Below, piece after piece: positions 1 to 5,695 of a DNA stretch of 8,672 nucleotides (position 1 is the stretch's first letter; each line of letters opens with the position of its first letter). The stretch lies in NCBI GenBank assembly GCA_035516075.1, contig DATJAQ010000057.1, positions 1 through 8,672 on the forward strand, read 5' to 3'. Under the pieces are notes generated by a model. It did not search any database. It saw only the letters and a list, made by a program, of their open reading frames with translations, and had not been told where the DNA came from. The translations under genes were made by a program, and so were the position numbers. The DNA is from Gp13-AA77 sp035516075 (lineage in GTDB: Bacteria; Acidobacteriota; Terriglobia; UBA7540).

Positions 1-84
1 TCGCCGGTGGCGACGACATCGGCCTTGATCTCGTCGTCCTCCGTAAACCGCGAAGCCGCGCAGTGCGGCGGCTCGCCCGCTGCC

Positions 85-594
85 TCAGGCCTCTCGCAGC
101 AGGGTCCAAATCCAGCCTATGAAGGTGAGAACGAGAAAGGGGTAGGCAAAGAACGGCAGCGGCGAAGAAAGGGGCGAGAGCGGGCGTCCCCAGAAAATGC
201 TGAAGGAGACGATGAAAAACAGGATGGAGGTGACGACGCCGGCGAGGCGGACCGCGAACGAAAATACCGGCGGAATGCTGATGAGCAGCAGCGAGGTGGC
301 CCAAAGGCCGGTCCCGGCCGCGAACGCGGGAACACTCCCGGCGAGTCCCGCCGCCGTTCCCGAGAGCATCACGGCCTCTCCGACGGCGAACATCAGAAAT
401 CCGGCCGCAACGTCCTCGTTGCCTTTGCGGAAGAATTTCAAGGCGAGCAGGGAAGCGGCCATGATGAGGCCCAGGCTGTCAATCGCCCACGACACGTTGC
501 GGACGCTGTCCGCGGCCACCAACGTACCTGCCAGGCCGAATACCGCGCCCAGCGCCAATCCAGCGGCTGCAAGCTTGTTGAGCGGGCTTTTCAT
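85..594 (-). CDS. Hypothetical multi-pass membrane protein
   Basis: I do not recognise a family for this 169-residue protein. It is almost entirely hydrophobic, with about five or six likely membrane helices near residues 8-28, 36-54, 63-85, 89-108, 112-134 and 147-166. Short charged turns separate some of them (KFFRKGNED near 53-61, and an arginine near 116). A proline- and serine-rich loop (about 137-148) precedes the last helix. There is no obvious catalytic motif and no cleavable signal beyond the first helix. The ATG start is supported by GAGGAG (minus strand, 605-600) five bases upstream. It is the last complete gene of the minus-strand run, 44 bases after the ROK gene, so it is probably cotranscribed with the sugar genes. 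A role with them is only guilt by association. The gene is confident; the function is unknown. Confidence 0.8.
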   Translation of the reverse strand: MKSPLNKLAAAGLALGAVFGLAGTLVAADSVRNVSWAIDSLGLIMAASLLALKFFRKGNEDVAAGFLMFAVGEAVMLSGTAAGLAGSVPAFAAGTGLWATSLLLISIPPVFSFAVRLAGVVTSILFFIVSFSIFWGRPLSPLSSPLPFFAYPFLVLTFIGWIWTLLREA

Positions 595-638
595 TTCAAC
601 TCCTCATCATGCGTGTCAGGGCCCTCCGACGGCGATGT

Positions 639-1748
639 TCAACACCGCGGCCGGTCGAGCTGGCTGAGGGCGAAGGCGTAAGCTCCAATGGCGACGGCTT
701 CGCTGGTCCCAAGCCGCGAAATGCCGATCCCGGTGCGCTGCATGGGGTCGTACTGGACTTTGCGCGCCGAGCCGGGTACCGCGATTTCGCGCGCCTCGCC
801 ACGCAGGAAAATCTCCCGCTCGCCGGCATCTTCCAGGTTGAAGGCGCGGGGAATCAGACGGCGAAAGCCAGTGCCTTCGAAGTTGGAGTTGGCGGATGCC
901 ACCAGCGCGGGTAGAAAGAGCGGATGCGCGCCCGCCATGCCGCCGCCAATTACGGCCAGTCCGTCCACCAGGGTGAGGGCTTGGGCGATTACGTCGCCGG
1001 CAACTTCGCCCATTCGGCGAAAAGCCTCCACGGCCGCGCTGCGATTGCCCTCGCCCCGGCCCATGCCGATTTCGAATATCACGCGCGGCTCGGGCGCCAG
1101 TTCCGCCGGGATGCCGCACGCGCTCGCGTAGTCCCTGCGCACCGCGCGAATGGACGCGCCTTCCTCGGCGTTCGCCGACGGGTCCGCCTCGTTGCGCAGC
1201 AGCCACACCTCGCCCGCGGCCGAATTGTCGCCGATGAACAATTCGCCGTTCCGCACAAAGCCGCCGCCGAGGCCGGTGCCGAGCGTCATGCCGAACAGAT
1301 TGTGGAAGCGCTTGGGGCTGCCGGCATCTTCGAGCAGACGGTTGACGTAGGGCAGGAAGCCGGCGATGGCTTCGCCGTACACAAACAGGTCGCCGTCGTT
1401 ATTGATAAACACGGGGACGCCGAACTTCTCTTCGAGCATCGGGCCCAGGGCCACGCCACCGCGAAAGGCCGGCAGGTTACCGATGTTGTTGACGATTCCC
1501 GAGGGATAATCGGCCGGCCCGGGGAACGCGAAGCTGATGGCCACGGGCGGCTGCGGCAGTCCCCGCTTGATTCCCTCGAAACCCTGAACGATGTTGGCGA
1601 GGCAGCGATCGAGGTTGACGGCTTCGGTGGGGAGCGAGGTAGGTCCCGAAAGCAGTCGATTGCCGCGGATAGCGGAGAATTTCAGTCCCGTGCCGCCCGC
1701 GTCGAGCGTCATCACAATGCGCTGGTCGTGGCCGGTGTCGGTTGGCAT
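639..1748 (-). CDS. ROK-family sugar kinase-like protein
   Basis: Predicted cytoplasmic member (369 residues) of the ROK group of the actin-like ATPase fold, which usually phosphorylates sugars such as glucose, mannose, fructose or N-acetyl hexosamines. The N-terminal phosphate loop DAGGT is at residues 16-20. The N-N-D segment around 116-118 supplies the likely catalytic aspartate (Asp118). GTGLGGG (157-163) and a following AGE (178-180) are the ROK glycine motifs. A second nucleotide-binding segment, VIGGG, is at 266-270. The usual H and CxCGxxGC zinc-binding segment after AGE is absent: the sequence continues VWLLRN and has no cysteine cluster. The protein may therefore be a zinc-independent branch or have changed substrate. 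An in-frame extension upstream is possible, but the ATG at 1748 fits best. It lies 4 bases after the permease stop, with GGAGG at 1765-1761 inside the end of the permease gene, which suggests translational coupling. The substrate cannot be read from sequence. Confidence 0.88.
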   Translation of the reverse strand: MPTDTGHDQRIVMTLDAGGTGLKFSAIRGNRLLSGPTSLPTEAVNLDRCLANIVQGFEGIKRGLPQPPVAISFAFPGPADYPSGIVNNIGNLPAFRGGVALGPMLEEKFGVPVFINNDGDLFVYGEAIAGFLPYVNRLLEDAGSPKRFHNLFGMTLGTGLGGGFVRNGELFIGDNSAAGEVWLLRNEADPSANAEEGASIRAVRRDYASACGIPAELAPEPRVIFEIGMGRGEGNRSAAVEAFRRMGEVAGDVIAQALTLVDGLAVIGGGMAGAHPLFLPALVASANSNFEGTGFRRLIPRAFNLEDAGEREIFLRGEAREIAVPGSARKVQYDPMQRTGIGISRLGTSEAVAIGAYAFALSQLDRPRC

Positions 1749-1752
1749 AAGC

Positions 1753-2970
1753 TTAAGCGGCCTCCGCAGGCGAATTTCTGCGGAGGTTCGAGACGGCGGT
1801 CCAGGTGATGTAGAGAATGGCGGCGAGCGGCACGACAAAAGAGATCTGCACGGAGTGGGCGGCGTCCGCCAGCAGGCCCATCAGAGGCGGCAGGAAGGCG
1901 CCGCCCACGATGGCCGTCACCATCAGCCCCGAGAGCGCGTTCGCCTGGTCGGGCATGGCGTCGATGGTGATCGAAAAGACCAGCGGAAACACATTGGCAA
2001 ATCCCAGGCCGGCGACAAAGAAGCTGGCGACGGCTATGGATCGCGAAGGCATAAAGAGGCCGAGCAAGCCCAGGATAGAAATCAGGCAAGTGACCGCGAA
2101 GAAGACTTTGGGTTTGATCCAGTTGAGCACCACGCCTCCCGAAAAGCGGCCCACGGTGAGCGCGGCAAAGAAGAGGCCGGTGCCCAGCAGGCCCGTGCGC
2201 GCAATATCGATGGCGAACCGGTCCTTGAGATAGAGAGGAATGCCCGAGCTCACCGATACCTCAGCCCCGACGTACAGGAAGATGGCCAGCACCATCTCCG
2301 CCACGTAGCCGTTCTTCAGCAGCGCCAGGCAGGAGCGCAGGGTGGCTGCTTGATGGCCGGCAGCCGGCTCAGTCTTGATGCGCAAAGCCGCCGAGGCCGC
2401 CAGCGTGATGGCAATGGCGGCGCTGAAAATGGGGAACACCACCTTCCAGCTCAGCCCGAAGGCCTGGGCGGCGATAACGGGAATGACGGGACCCGACATG
2501 GAGCCGATGGCCTTCACGAATTGCGCCAGCGACAGGTTGCGCGAGTACTTGCCCTCGGCCGAGACGTCGCGCATGAGGGGATTGCCCGCCACCTGCAGCA
2601 CGGTGGCGCCCGCCCCGAGGAACAGCACGGCCAGCAGAAACACGGGGAAGGTGTCGAGCCCGAAGACGGTGGGGATGAGGACGCCGGCCAGCATGATCGA
2701 GAGGCCCAGCACCAGGACGAATTTCTTCCCCTTCCGGTCCTGAAACACGCCCATGGGCACCGAAAGCACTCCGAACATGATGAAGCCGGTGAAGGCGATC
2801 AGTTGGGCGGCGAAGTTCGAGAGGCTGAACTGCTGCTTGGCGAGGCTCACGAACGGGCCAGCGGCGTCGGCAAAGCCCATGGCTAGAAAGGCGAGGAAGA
2901 CGGGCACGACGCGAAAAGGAGAAGCGCTCGTGGCCGCGCTGCCGGGGGTGCTACGAAGCTCGGTGGCCAT
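1753..2970 (-). CDS. FHS-family sugar:H+ symporter (MFS, FucP/glucose-galactose type)
   Basis: Inner-membrane sugar permease of 405 residues, a normal length for a 12-helix MFS transporter. After a short polar N-terminus (about 1-17) the sequence alternates hydrophobic helices and short loops throughout. Family features include the first-helix segment FLAFLAMGFADAAG, the cytoplasmic loop DRKGKK between helices 2 and 3 (the MFS loop-2 basic motif), and a GNPLM segment in helix 4, equivalent to the conserved Asn-Pro of the fucose:H+ symporter (FHS) family. The middle loop carries charged residues between the two six-helix halves. The ATG at 2970 has AGGAG (2980-2976) five bases upstream, so longer in-frame readings up to 3399 are not needed. 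The next gene is a ROK kinase-like protein only 4 bases downstream, so the likely job is uptake of a hexose or related sugar that the neighbour then phosphorylates. The exact sugar is unknown. No regulator of this pair lies in the window. Confidence 0.9.
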   Translation of the reverse strand: MATELRSTPGSAATSASPFRVVPVFLAFLAMGFADAAGPFVSLAKQQFSLSNFAAQLIAFTGFIMFGVLSVPMGVFQDRKGKKFVLVLGLSIMLAGVLIPTVFGLDTFPVFLLAVLFLGAGATVLQVAGNPLMRDVSAEGKYSRNLSLAQFVKAIGSMSGPVIPVIAAQAFGLSWKVVFPIFSAAIAITLAASAALRIKTEPAAGHQAATLRSCLALLKNGYVAEMVLAIFLYVGAEVSVSSGIPLYLKDRFAIDIARTGLLGTGLFFAALTVGRFSGGVVLNWIKPKVFFAVTCLISILGLLGLFMPSRSIAVASFFVAGLGFANVFPLVFSITIDAMPDQANALSGLMVTAIVGGAFLPPLMGLLADAAHSVQISFVVPLAAILYITWTAVSNLRRNSPAEAA

Positions 2971-3035
2971 CGACGCTCCTGATGATGGACTGTGGACCTT
3001 CGATCGCGGCGTCGCACGCGGACGTCTGGAGGCGA

Positions 3036-3482
3036 TCAGCGCGACGGGGTGGCCGCCAGGGCGCGCCGAAATCGGTGGGTGGCCAGATCGGAAATGAGGC
3101 CGAGGGTGAGGAAGATCGCGCCGACCGGGAAATCCCAGCCCATCAATCCATCGCTCGAGGCGATAAGCAGCACAATGGCCGTCAAAGTCAGCAGGACCCC
3201 GCCCGCTCTCATCACCGAATGCGCCCGCCGTTGACGCTCCGGCTTGAGACCCATGAAGCCGCCCACCGCGGCCAGCAGCACCCCGCCCAGCAAAGCCAAG
3301 CCAGCCAGCGCCACGTGCACCTTCAAACCTCGGAAAGAGGTCAGCGCGGGGAACACCAGCAGCAGCACGCCGAGAATGCCTACGCTGATCTGAAGGCACG
3401 CCATCTCTTCGCCCGGCAGCTTTCTGCTCGCCGGCTGATTGCTGCCGGTTGATCCTGCGGTCTCTTCCGCGATCTCAGCCAC
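3036..3482 (-). CDS. Hypothetical four-helix membrane protein
   Basis: Unrecognised 148-residue protein. A polar, acidic N-terminal stretch (about 1-27) is followed by four likely membrane helices near 28-49, 54-78, 91-110 and 115-134, then a short basic C-terminus (HRFRRALAATPSR). A positively charged loop (KPERQRR, about 80-86) between helices 2 and 3 suggests that loop is cytoplasmic. I chose the GTG at 3482 because GGAGG (3495-3491) sits 8 bases upstream. A GTG at 3503 would add seven residues but has no good ribosome site and would put the Shine-Dalgarno inside the gene. It lies between yqeY (46 bases upstream) and the sugar permease (65 bases downstream), so it is probably in the same transcript. 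It has no motif that points to transport, enzymatic or sensory activity. The gene is fairly sure; the function is unknown. Confidence 0.75.
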   Translation of the reverse strand: MAEIAEETAGSTGSNQPASRKLPGEEMACLQISVGILGVLLLVFPALTSFRGLKVHVALAGLALLGGVLLAAVGGFMGLKPERQRRAHSVMRAGGVLLTLTAIVLLIASSDGLMGWDFPVGAIFLTLGLISDLATHRFRRALAATPSR

Positions 3483-3528
3483 GCCTTCCTCCTCCCGACT
3501 CACAGTACTGCGCGCTCCGCTCCCGCGC

Positions 3529-3978
3529 TCAGGCGCCGAGCTTCGCGCGCGCCCTTTCGCTCACGCGCTTGCCGTCCACATTTTTGCCGGCCAGCTTCGC
3601 CATGGCGGCCTTCATCACCTTACCGAGGTCTTTGGCGGTGGCGGCGCCCGACTCGGCGATCGCCGCGGTCACCGCGGCTTCAATTTCGTCGTCGCCGGCC
3701 GCGGCGGGCAGGTACTCCTCGACAATCCCGATCTCGGCCTCTTCCTTGCTCGCCAGTTCTTCGCGCCCGCCCTGGCGGAACTGTTCCGCCGACTCGCGCC
3801 GCTGCTTCACGAGGGTGCGCAGGATGGCGACGGCCTCGGAGTCGTCGAGCGGCCGGGTGAGCTCCACCTGTTTCAGTTTGAACGCGGTCTTCATCATGCG
3901 GAGCACACTGAGGCGCAATTCGTCACGCGCCTTCATGGCCGCGATCAGGTCCTGCTCCGTTCTTTGAACAATCGGCAT
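3529..3978 (-). CDS. yqeY: YqeY/GatB-tail domain protein
   Basis: Cytoplasmic protein of 149 residues, the usual length for stand-alone YqeY proteins. These resemble the C-terminal tail of the GatB subunit of the tRNA amidotransferase and are thought to contact tRNA; their precise role is unsettled. Family motifs appear in the expected order: LRMMKTA (26-32), KQRRES (58-63), the acidic EEAEIGIVEEYLP hallmark (79-91), DLGKVMKA (117-124) and a basic C-terminal GKRVSERAR (136-144). The ATG at 3978 is preceded by GGGAG about six bases away, supporting the start. It is the first gene of the leftward run and lies behind a possible promoter near 4032. Its presence ahead of sugar genes looks like operon convenience, not shared function. 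The complete GatCAB genes are not in this window. Confidence 0.9.
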   Translation of the reverse strand: MPIVQRTEQDLIAAMKARDELRLSVLRMMKTAFKLKQVELTRPLDDSEAVAILRTLVKQRRESAEQFRQGGREELASKEEAEIGIVEEYLPAAAGDDEIEAAVTAAIAESGAATAKDLGKVMKAAMAKLAGKNVDGKRVSERARAKLGA

Positions 3979-4026
3979 GGCGGGCTCCCGGCGGGCCGGG
4001 CAAGTGCTCCGAAACTCACCCGCGCG

Positions 4027-4067
4027 AATATATCATAAGACCGGAAATCCGGAAGGTAGGTGTGCAA
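4027..4067 (-). promoter_or_regulatory. Possible promoter for the yqeY-led operon
   Basis: This is the only AT-rich patch in the intergenic region. On the minus strand it reads TATGAT (4037-4032), five of six matches to the -10 consensus, directly followed by TATATT (4032-4027). No hexamer at 16-18 bases upstream resembles TTGACA. The nearest candidate, TTGCAC (4067-4062), is 24 bases away, too far for a classical promoter. The -10 lies about 54 bases ahead of the yqeY start, a sensible leader length. Confidence 0.35.
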
Positions 4068-4121
4068 GCGGCTGCCCGCCTCGTTGGTCGGGTGTAACTG
4101 GCCAGTGGTCAGCCCCGAATA

Positions 4122-4174
4122 GTCCGCCAGAGCGGACGCCAACCGGCGGACCGCCGGTTGGAGCGGCATCGCTC
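4122..4174 (-). repeat. Cluster of three hairpins downstream of msrA (terminator or REP-like element)
   Basis: Three adjacent inverted repeats follow the msrA stop. The central one, 4139-4161, is a perfect 11-bp palindrome around one base (arms CCAACCGGCGG and CCGCCGGTTGG); as a hairpin it would form a 10-bp stem with a 3-base loop. To its left, GTCCGC (4122-4127) and GCGGAC (4132-4137) pair around the tetraloop CAGA. To its right, GAGCG (4161-4165) and CGCTC (4170-4174) pair around GCAT. Another GAGCG at 4177-4181 could compete for CGCTC. No T-run follows on either strand, so this is not a textbook intrinsic terminator. It could be a GC hairpin terminator, an mRNA 3'-end stabiliser, or one copy of a dispersed REP-like repeat. 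Confidence 0.6.
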
Positions 4175-4182
4175 GAGAGCGC

Positions 4183-4902
4183 TCACTTGCCCACGCGAGC
4201 CGGTTTGGACGAGTAAAGGTCCGGAAACTCTGTTTTGAGAGCATTGAGCTTAGGCAGGTCGTTGTACGCGATGTACGGGTTGTCGGGGTGCCATTCGAGG
4301 TAATTCTGATGGTAGGCCTCGGCGGGGTAGAAAGCCTTCAGAGGAGCCACCTGGGTGACGATAGGCCGTGAGAACACCCTGGCCTTGTCGAGCTGGTCGA
4401 TGTAGGCCTCGGCGATCTGCTTCTGCTGATTGTTGGCGTAAAAGATCACGGAGCGATATTGGGTGCCCGTGTCCGGGCCCTGGCGGTTCAGCTCAGTGGG
4501 ATCGAGCGCCACTGAGAAGAATATTTTGAGCAATTGGGCGTAGGAGATTTTCGACGGGTCGTACGCGATCTTCACTGACTCCGCGTGCCCGGTGGTGCCG
4601 CTGCTGACGATCTCGTAGTGGGCCGTGGCGGCGCTTCCGCCCGAGAAGCCCGACACGACACTGGTAACGCCCTTGACGTGCTTGAAGACACCGTCAACGC
4701 CCCAGAAGCACCCTCCGGCAAGGACAGCAGTCTGCTCGCCCTGGGGCGCGGGGAACTGCGACGCGGCCGCGAAATCCGGGACCGGCGCGCGCGCGCCGGT
4801 CGGAGACGGTCCGTGCGCGGCATAGCCGGCCAAGACGCTGGCCAAGGCTAGAAAGCCTACCAGCTCGACCGCAGAGCGGAAACGTTTTCTGGTAATATTC
4901 AC
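4183..4902 (-). CDS. msrA: Peptide methionine (S)-S-oxide reductase MsrA, apparently exported
   Basis: Reduces methionine-S-sulfoxide in oxidised proteins back to methionine. The GTG at 4902 gives 239 residues. It is preferred because GGGAG lies 10 bases upstream and the protein then opens with a signal-like N-terminus: basic ITRKRFR, then hydrophobic VELVGFLALASVLAG. An ATG at 4965 would add 21 polar residues, has no ribosome site and would bury the signal. Numbering from the GTG, the catalytic GCFWG has Cys65. The other active-site residues of the family are present: Tyr96 (HYEIV), Glu108 (GHAE), Asp144 and Tyr149 (DTGTQY). A proline/alanine-rich linker (about 30-58) separates signal and enzyme. 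The mature domain has no second cysteine; its C-terminus ends SSKPARVGK without the resolving cysteines of E. coli MsrA, so recycling must use an outside reductant. It is probably periplasmic or membrane-tethered. MsrB is not in this window. Confidence 0.92.
   Translation of the reverse strand: MNITRKRFRSAVELVGFLALASVLAGYAAHGPSPTGARAPVPDFAAASQFPAPQGEQTAVLAGGCFWGVDGVFKHVKGVTSVVSGFSGGSAATAHYEIVSSGTTGHAESVKIAYDPSKISYAQLLKIFFSVALDPTELNRQGPDTGTQYRSVIFYANNQQKQIAEAYIDQLDKARVFSRPIVTQVAPLKAFYPAEAYHQNYLEWHPDNPYIAYNDLPKLNALKTEFPDLYSSKPARVGK
4780..4801. repeat. Perfect 22-bp GC palindrome inside the msrA linker
   Basis: Positions 4780-4801 are perfectly self-complementary: GACCGGCGCGC followed by its reverse complement. 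The segment encodes the disordered linker between the signal-like N-terminus and the MsrA domain, where the protein tolerates almost any sequence. It could form a strong stem in the msrA mRNA or a cruciform. It may also be only a chance CG-repeat in GC-rich DNA. Confidence 0.6.
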
Positions 4903-4980
4903 AGTGACCACACTCCCACGTTCCAAGTTGCATGCCAGCCTATCGCGCCCTGGCTTGCCCTTCATACGTTAGTCAGAACG

Positions 4981-4987
4981 ATTATTA
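4981..4987 (-). promoter_or_regulatory. Possible -10 element for msrA
   Basis: The minus strand reads TAATAAT here. Its AATAAT hexamer (4986-4981) matches the -10 consensus at five of six bases in otherwise GC-rich DNA, about 79 bases ahead of the GTG start of msrA. No clear -35 is seen at normal spacing; TTGAGG lies only about 14 bases upstream. It sits in the 144-base divergent region between msrA and mobA. Confidence 0.3.
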
Positions 4988-5030
4988 GATCGCCCGGTTG
5001 CCTCAAAGTTGCGAGGGCCCAAGGCTTCTC

Positions 5031-5039
5031 TGTTAGGCT
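5031..5039 (+). promoter_or_regulatory. Possible extended -10 promoter element for mobA
   Basis: TGTTAGGCT fits the extended -10 pattern TGnTAnnnT. A weak -35, TTGCGA (5009-5014), sits 19 bases upstream of the hexamer. Transcription would begin around 5046-5047, essentially at the mobA ATG, implying a leaderless or nearly leaderless message. This agrees with the absence of a Shine-Dalgarno upstream of that ATG. Confidence 0.3.
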
Positions 5040-5046
5040 AACCCAT

Positions 5047-5658
5047 ATGAAGGAGCGTTTCAGCGAATTGACCGGGTTCGTGCTGGCCGGCGGCGCCAGC
5101 ACCCGCATGGGGCGTCCCAAGCAGGATCTGCAGCTCGAACGCGAGACCCTGCTGGCGCGAATGGTGCGCCGGGCGCAGGCAGTGGCCGGGACGGTGGTTG
5201 TTCTCGGGCCGCTCGAGTGCGCGTGCGGCCTCGGGGTACGGACCCTGCCGGACGAATTACGAAGACGCGGGCCGCTGGGCGCGATTTACACCGGACTGCG
5301 CCACACGCGCACCGAGTTCAATCTGTTCCTCAGTTGCGATCTACCTTTCATCGAGGCGCGCTTTCTGCGCTTTCTGGCCGGGCGCGCGCTCGCTTCGCGG
5401 GCAGACGCGACCTTGGTGGAAACTCCGGACGGCAACCTGCAACCTCTGGCGGGGATCTACCGCCGGCGCGCGCTGGGCGCCGTGCGCCGCAGCCTCGAGA
5501 ACGGAAGGAACAAAGTGACGAGCTTCTTCTGCGCGGTTCGGGTGCATCGCGTGCAATGGCCGGAGGCGGCCCGCGCAGGGTTTCGCGCCTCGATTTTTGA
5601 TAACCTGAATACGCCGGACGATTTCGCCCGTGCGCGGGCGAGAATCGAAGGCGGCTGA
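5047..5658 (+). CDS. mobA: MobA-like molybdenum cofactor guanylyltransferase
   Basis: Cytoplasmic nucleotidyltransferase of 203 residues, typical for MobA, which links GMP from GTP to molybdopterin to make the guanine dinucleotide cofactor. The N-terminal nucleotide-binding signature is clear: LAGG (13-16), RMG (20-22) and Lys25. Further family motifs are LPDE (68-71), GPLGAI (76-81), the metal-binding CDLP (97-100), QPLAGIY (132-138) and the C-terminal NTP (188-190) in FDNLNTPDDF. Related CTP-using enzymes (MocA type) share much of this, so substrate choice is not certain. The ATG at 5047 has no upstream Shine-Dalgarno. An AAGGAG lies inside codons 2-3, and a TTG at 5068, 12 bases later, would begin the protein directly at TGFVLAGG (196 residues). 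No other molybdopterin gene or molybdoenzyme lies in the window. It heads a tight plus-strand group with the ABC ATPase 37 bases downstream. Confidence 0.88.
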   Translation: MKERFSELTGFVLAGGASTRMGRPKQDLQLERETLLARMVRRAQAVAGTVVVLGPLECACGLGVRTLPDELRRRGPLGAIYTGLRHTRTEFNLFLSCDLPFIEARFLRFLAGRALASRADATLVETPDGNLQPLAGIYRRRALGAVRRSLENGRNKVTSFFCAVRVHRVQWPEAARAGFRASIFDNLNTPDDFARARARIEGG

Positions 5659-5695
5659 GACCGCCAGCGGCGCGCGCACCGGCCCCGCGAACTCG

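Noticed and set aside
1..84. A minus-strand frame reading FTEDDEIKADVVATG that might be the start of the next operon gene
   Set aside because: There is no ATG, GTG or TTG in that frame between an upstream stop and the window edge. An ATG in another frame at 19-17 has a GGAGG 18 bases away, too distant. Only a few codons are visible, so I left it uncalled.
924..1808. A 294-codon plus-strand open frame opposite the ROK gene
   Set aside because: Antisense shadow of a clear ROK coding sequence, with low-complexity Arg/Ala/Gly/His composition and no domain.
1591..2886. A 431-codon open frame on the plus strand opposite the sugar permease and the start of the ROK gene
   Set aside because: Its product is rich in His, Gln, Arg, Glu and Gly with no recognisable domain. 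That is the expected antisense reading of a GC-rich membrane-protein gene. The minus-strand genes have motifs, starts and ribosome sites.
3483..3503. Longer GTG start (3503) for the four-helix membrane protein
   Set aside because: The strong GGAGG ribosome site would lie inside the coding sequence; it fits the GTG at 3482 much better.
4097..4106. 10-bp palindrome ACTGGCCAGT upstream of yqeY, as a possible operator
   Set aside because: Too short and too common in GC-rich DNA to claim as a binding site without other copies or a nearby regulator gene.
4903..4965. ATG start at 4965 for MsrA
   Set aside because: No ribosome site precedes it, and it would place 21 polar residues before an evident signal-like N-terminus.
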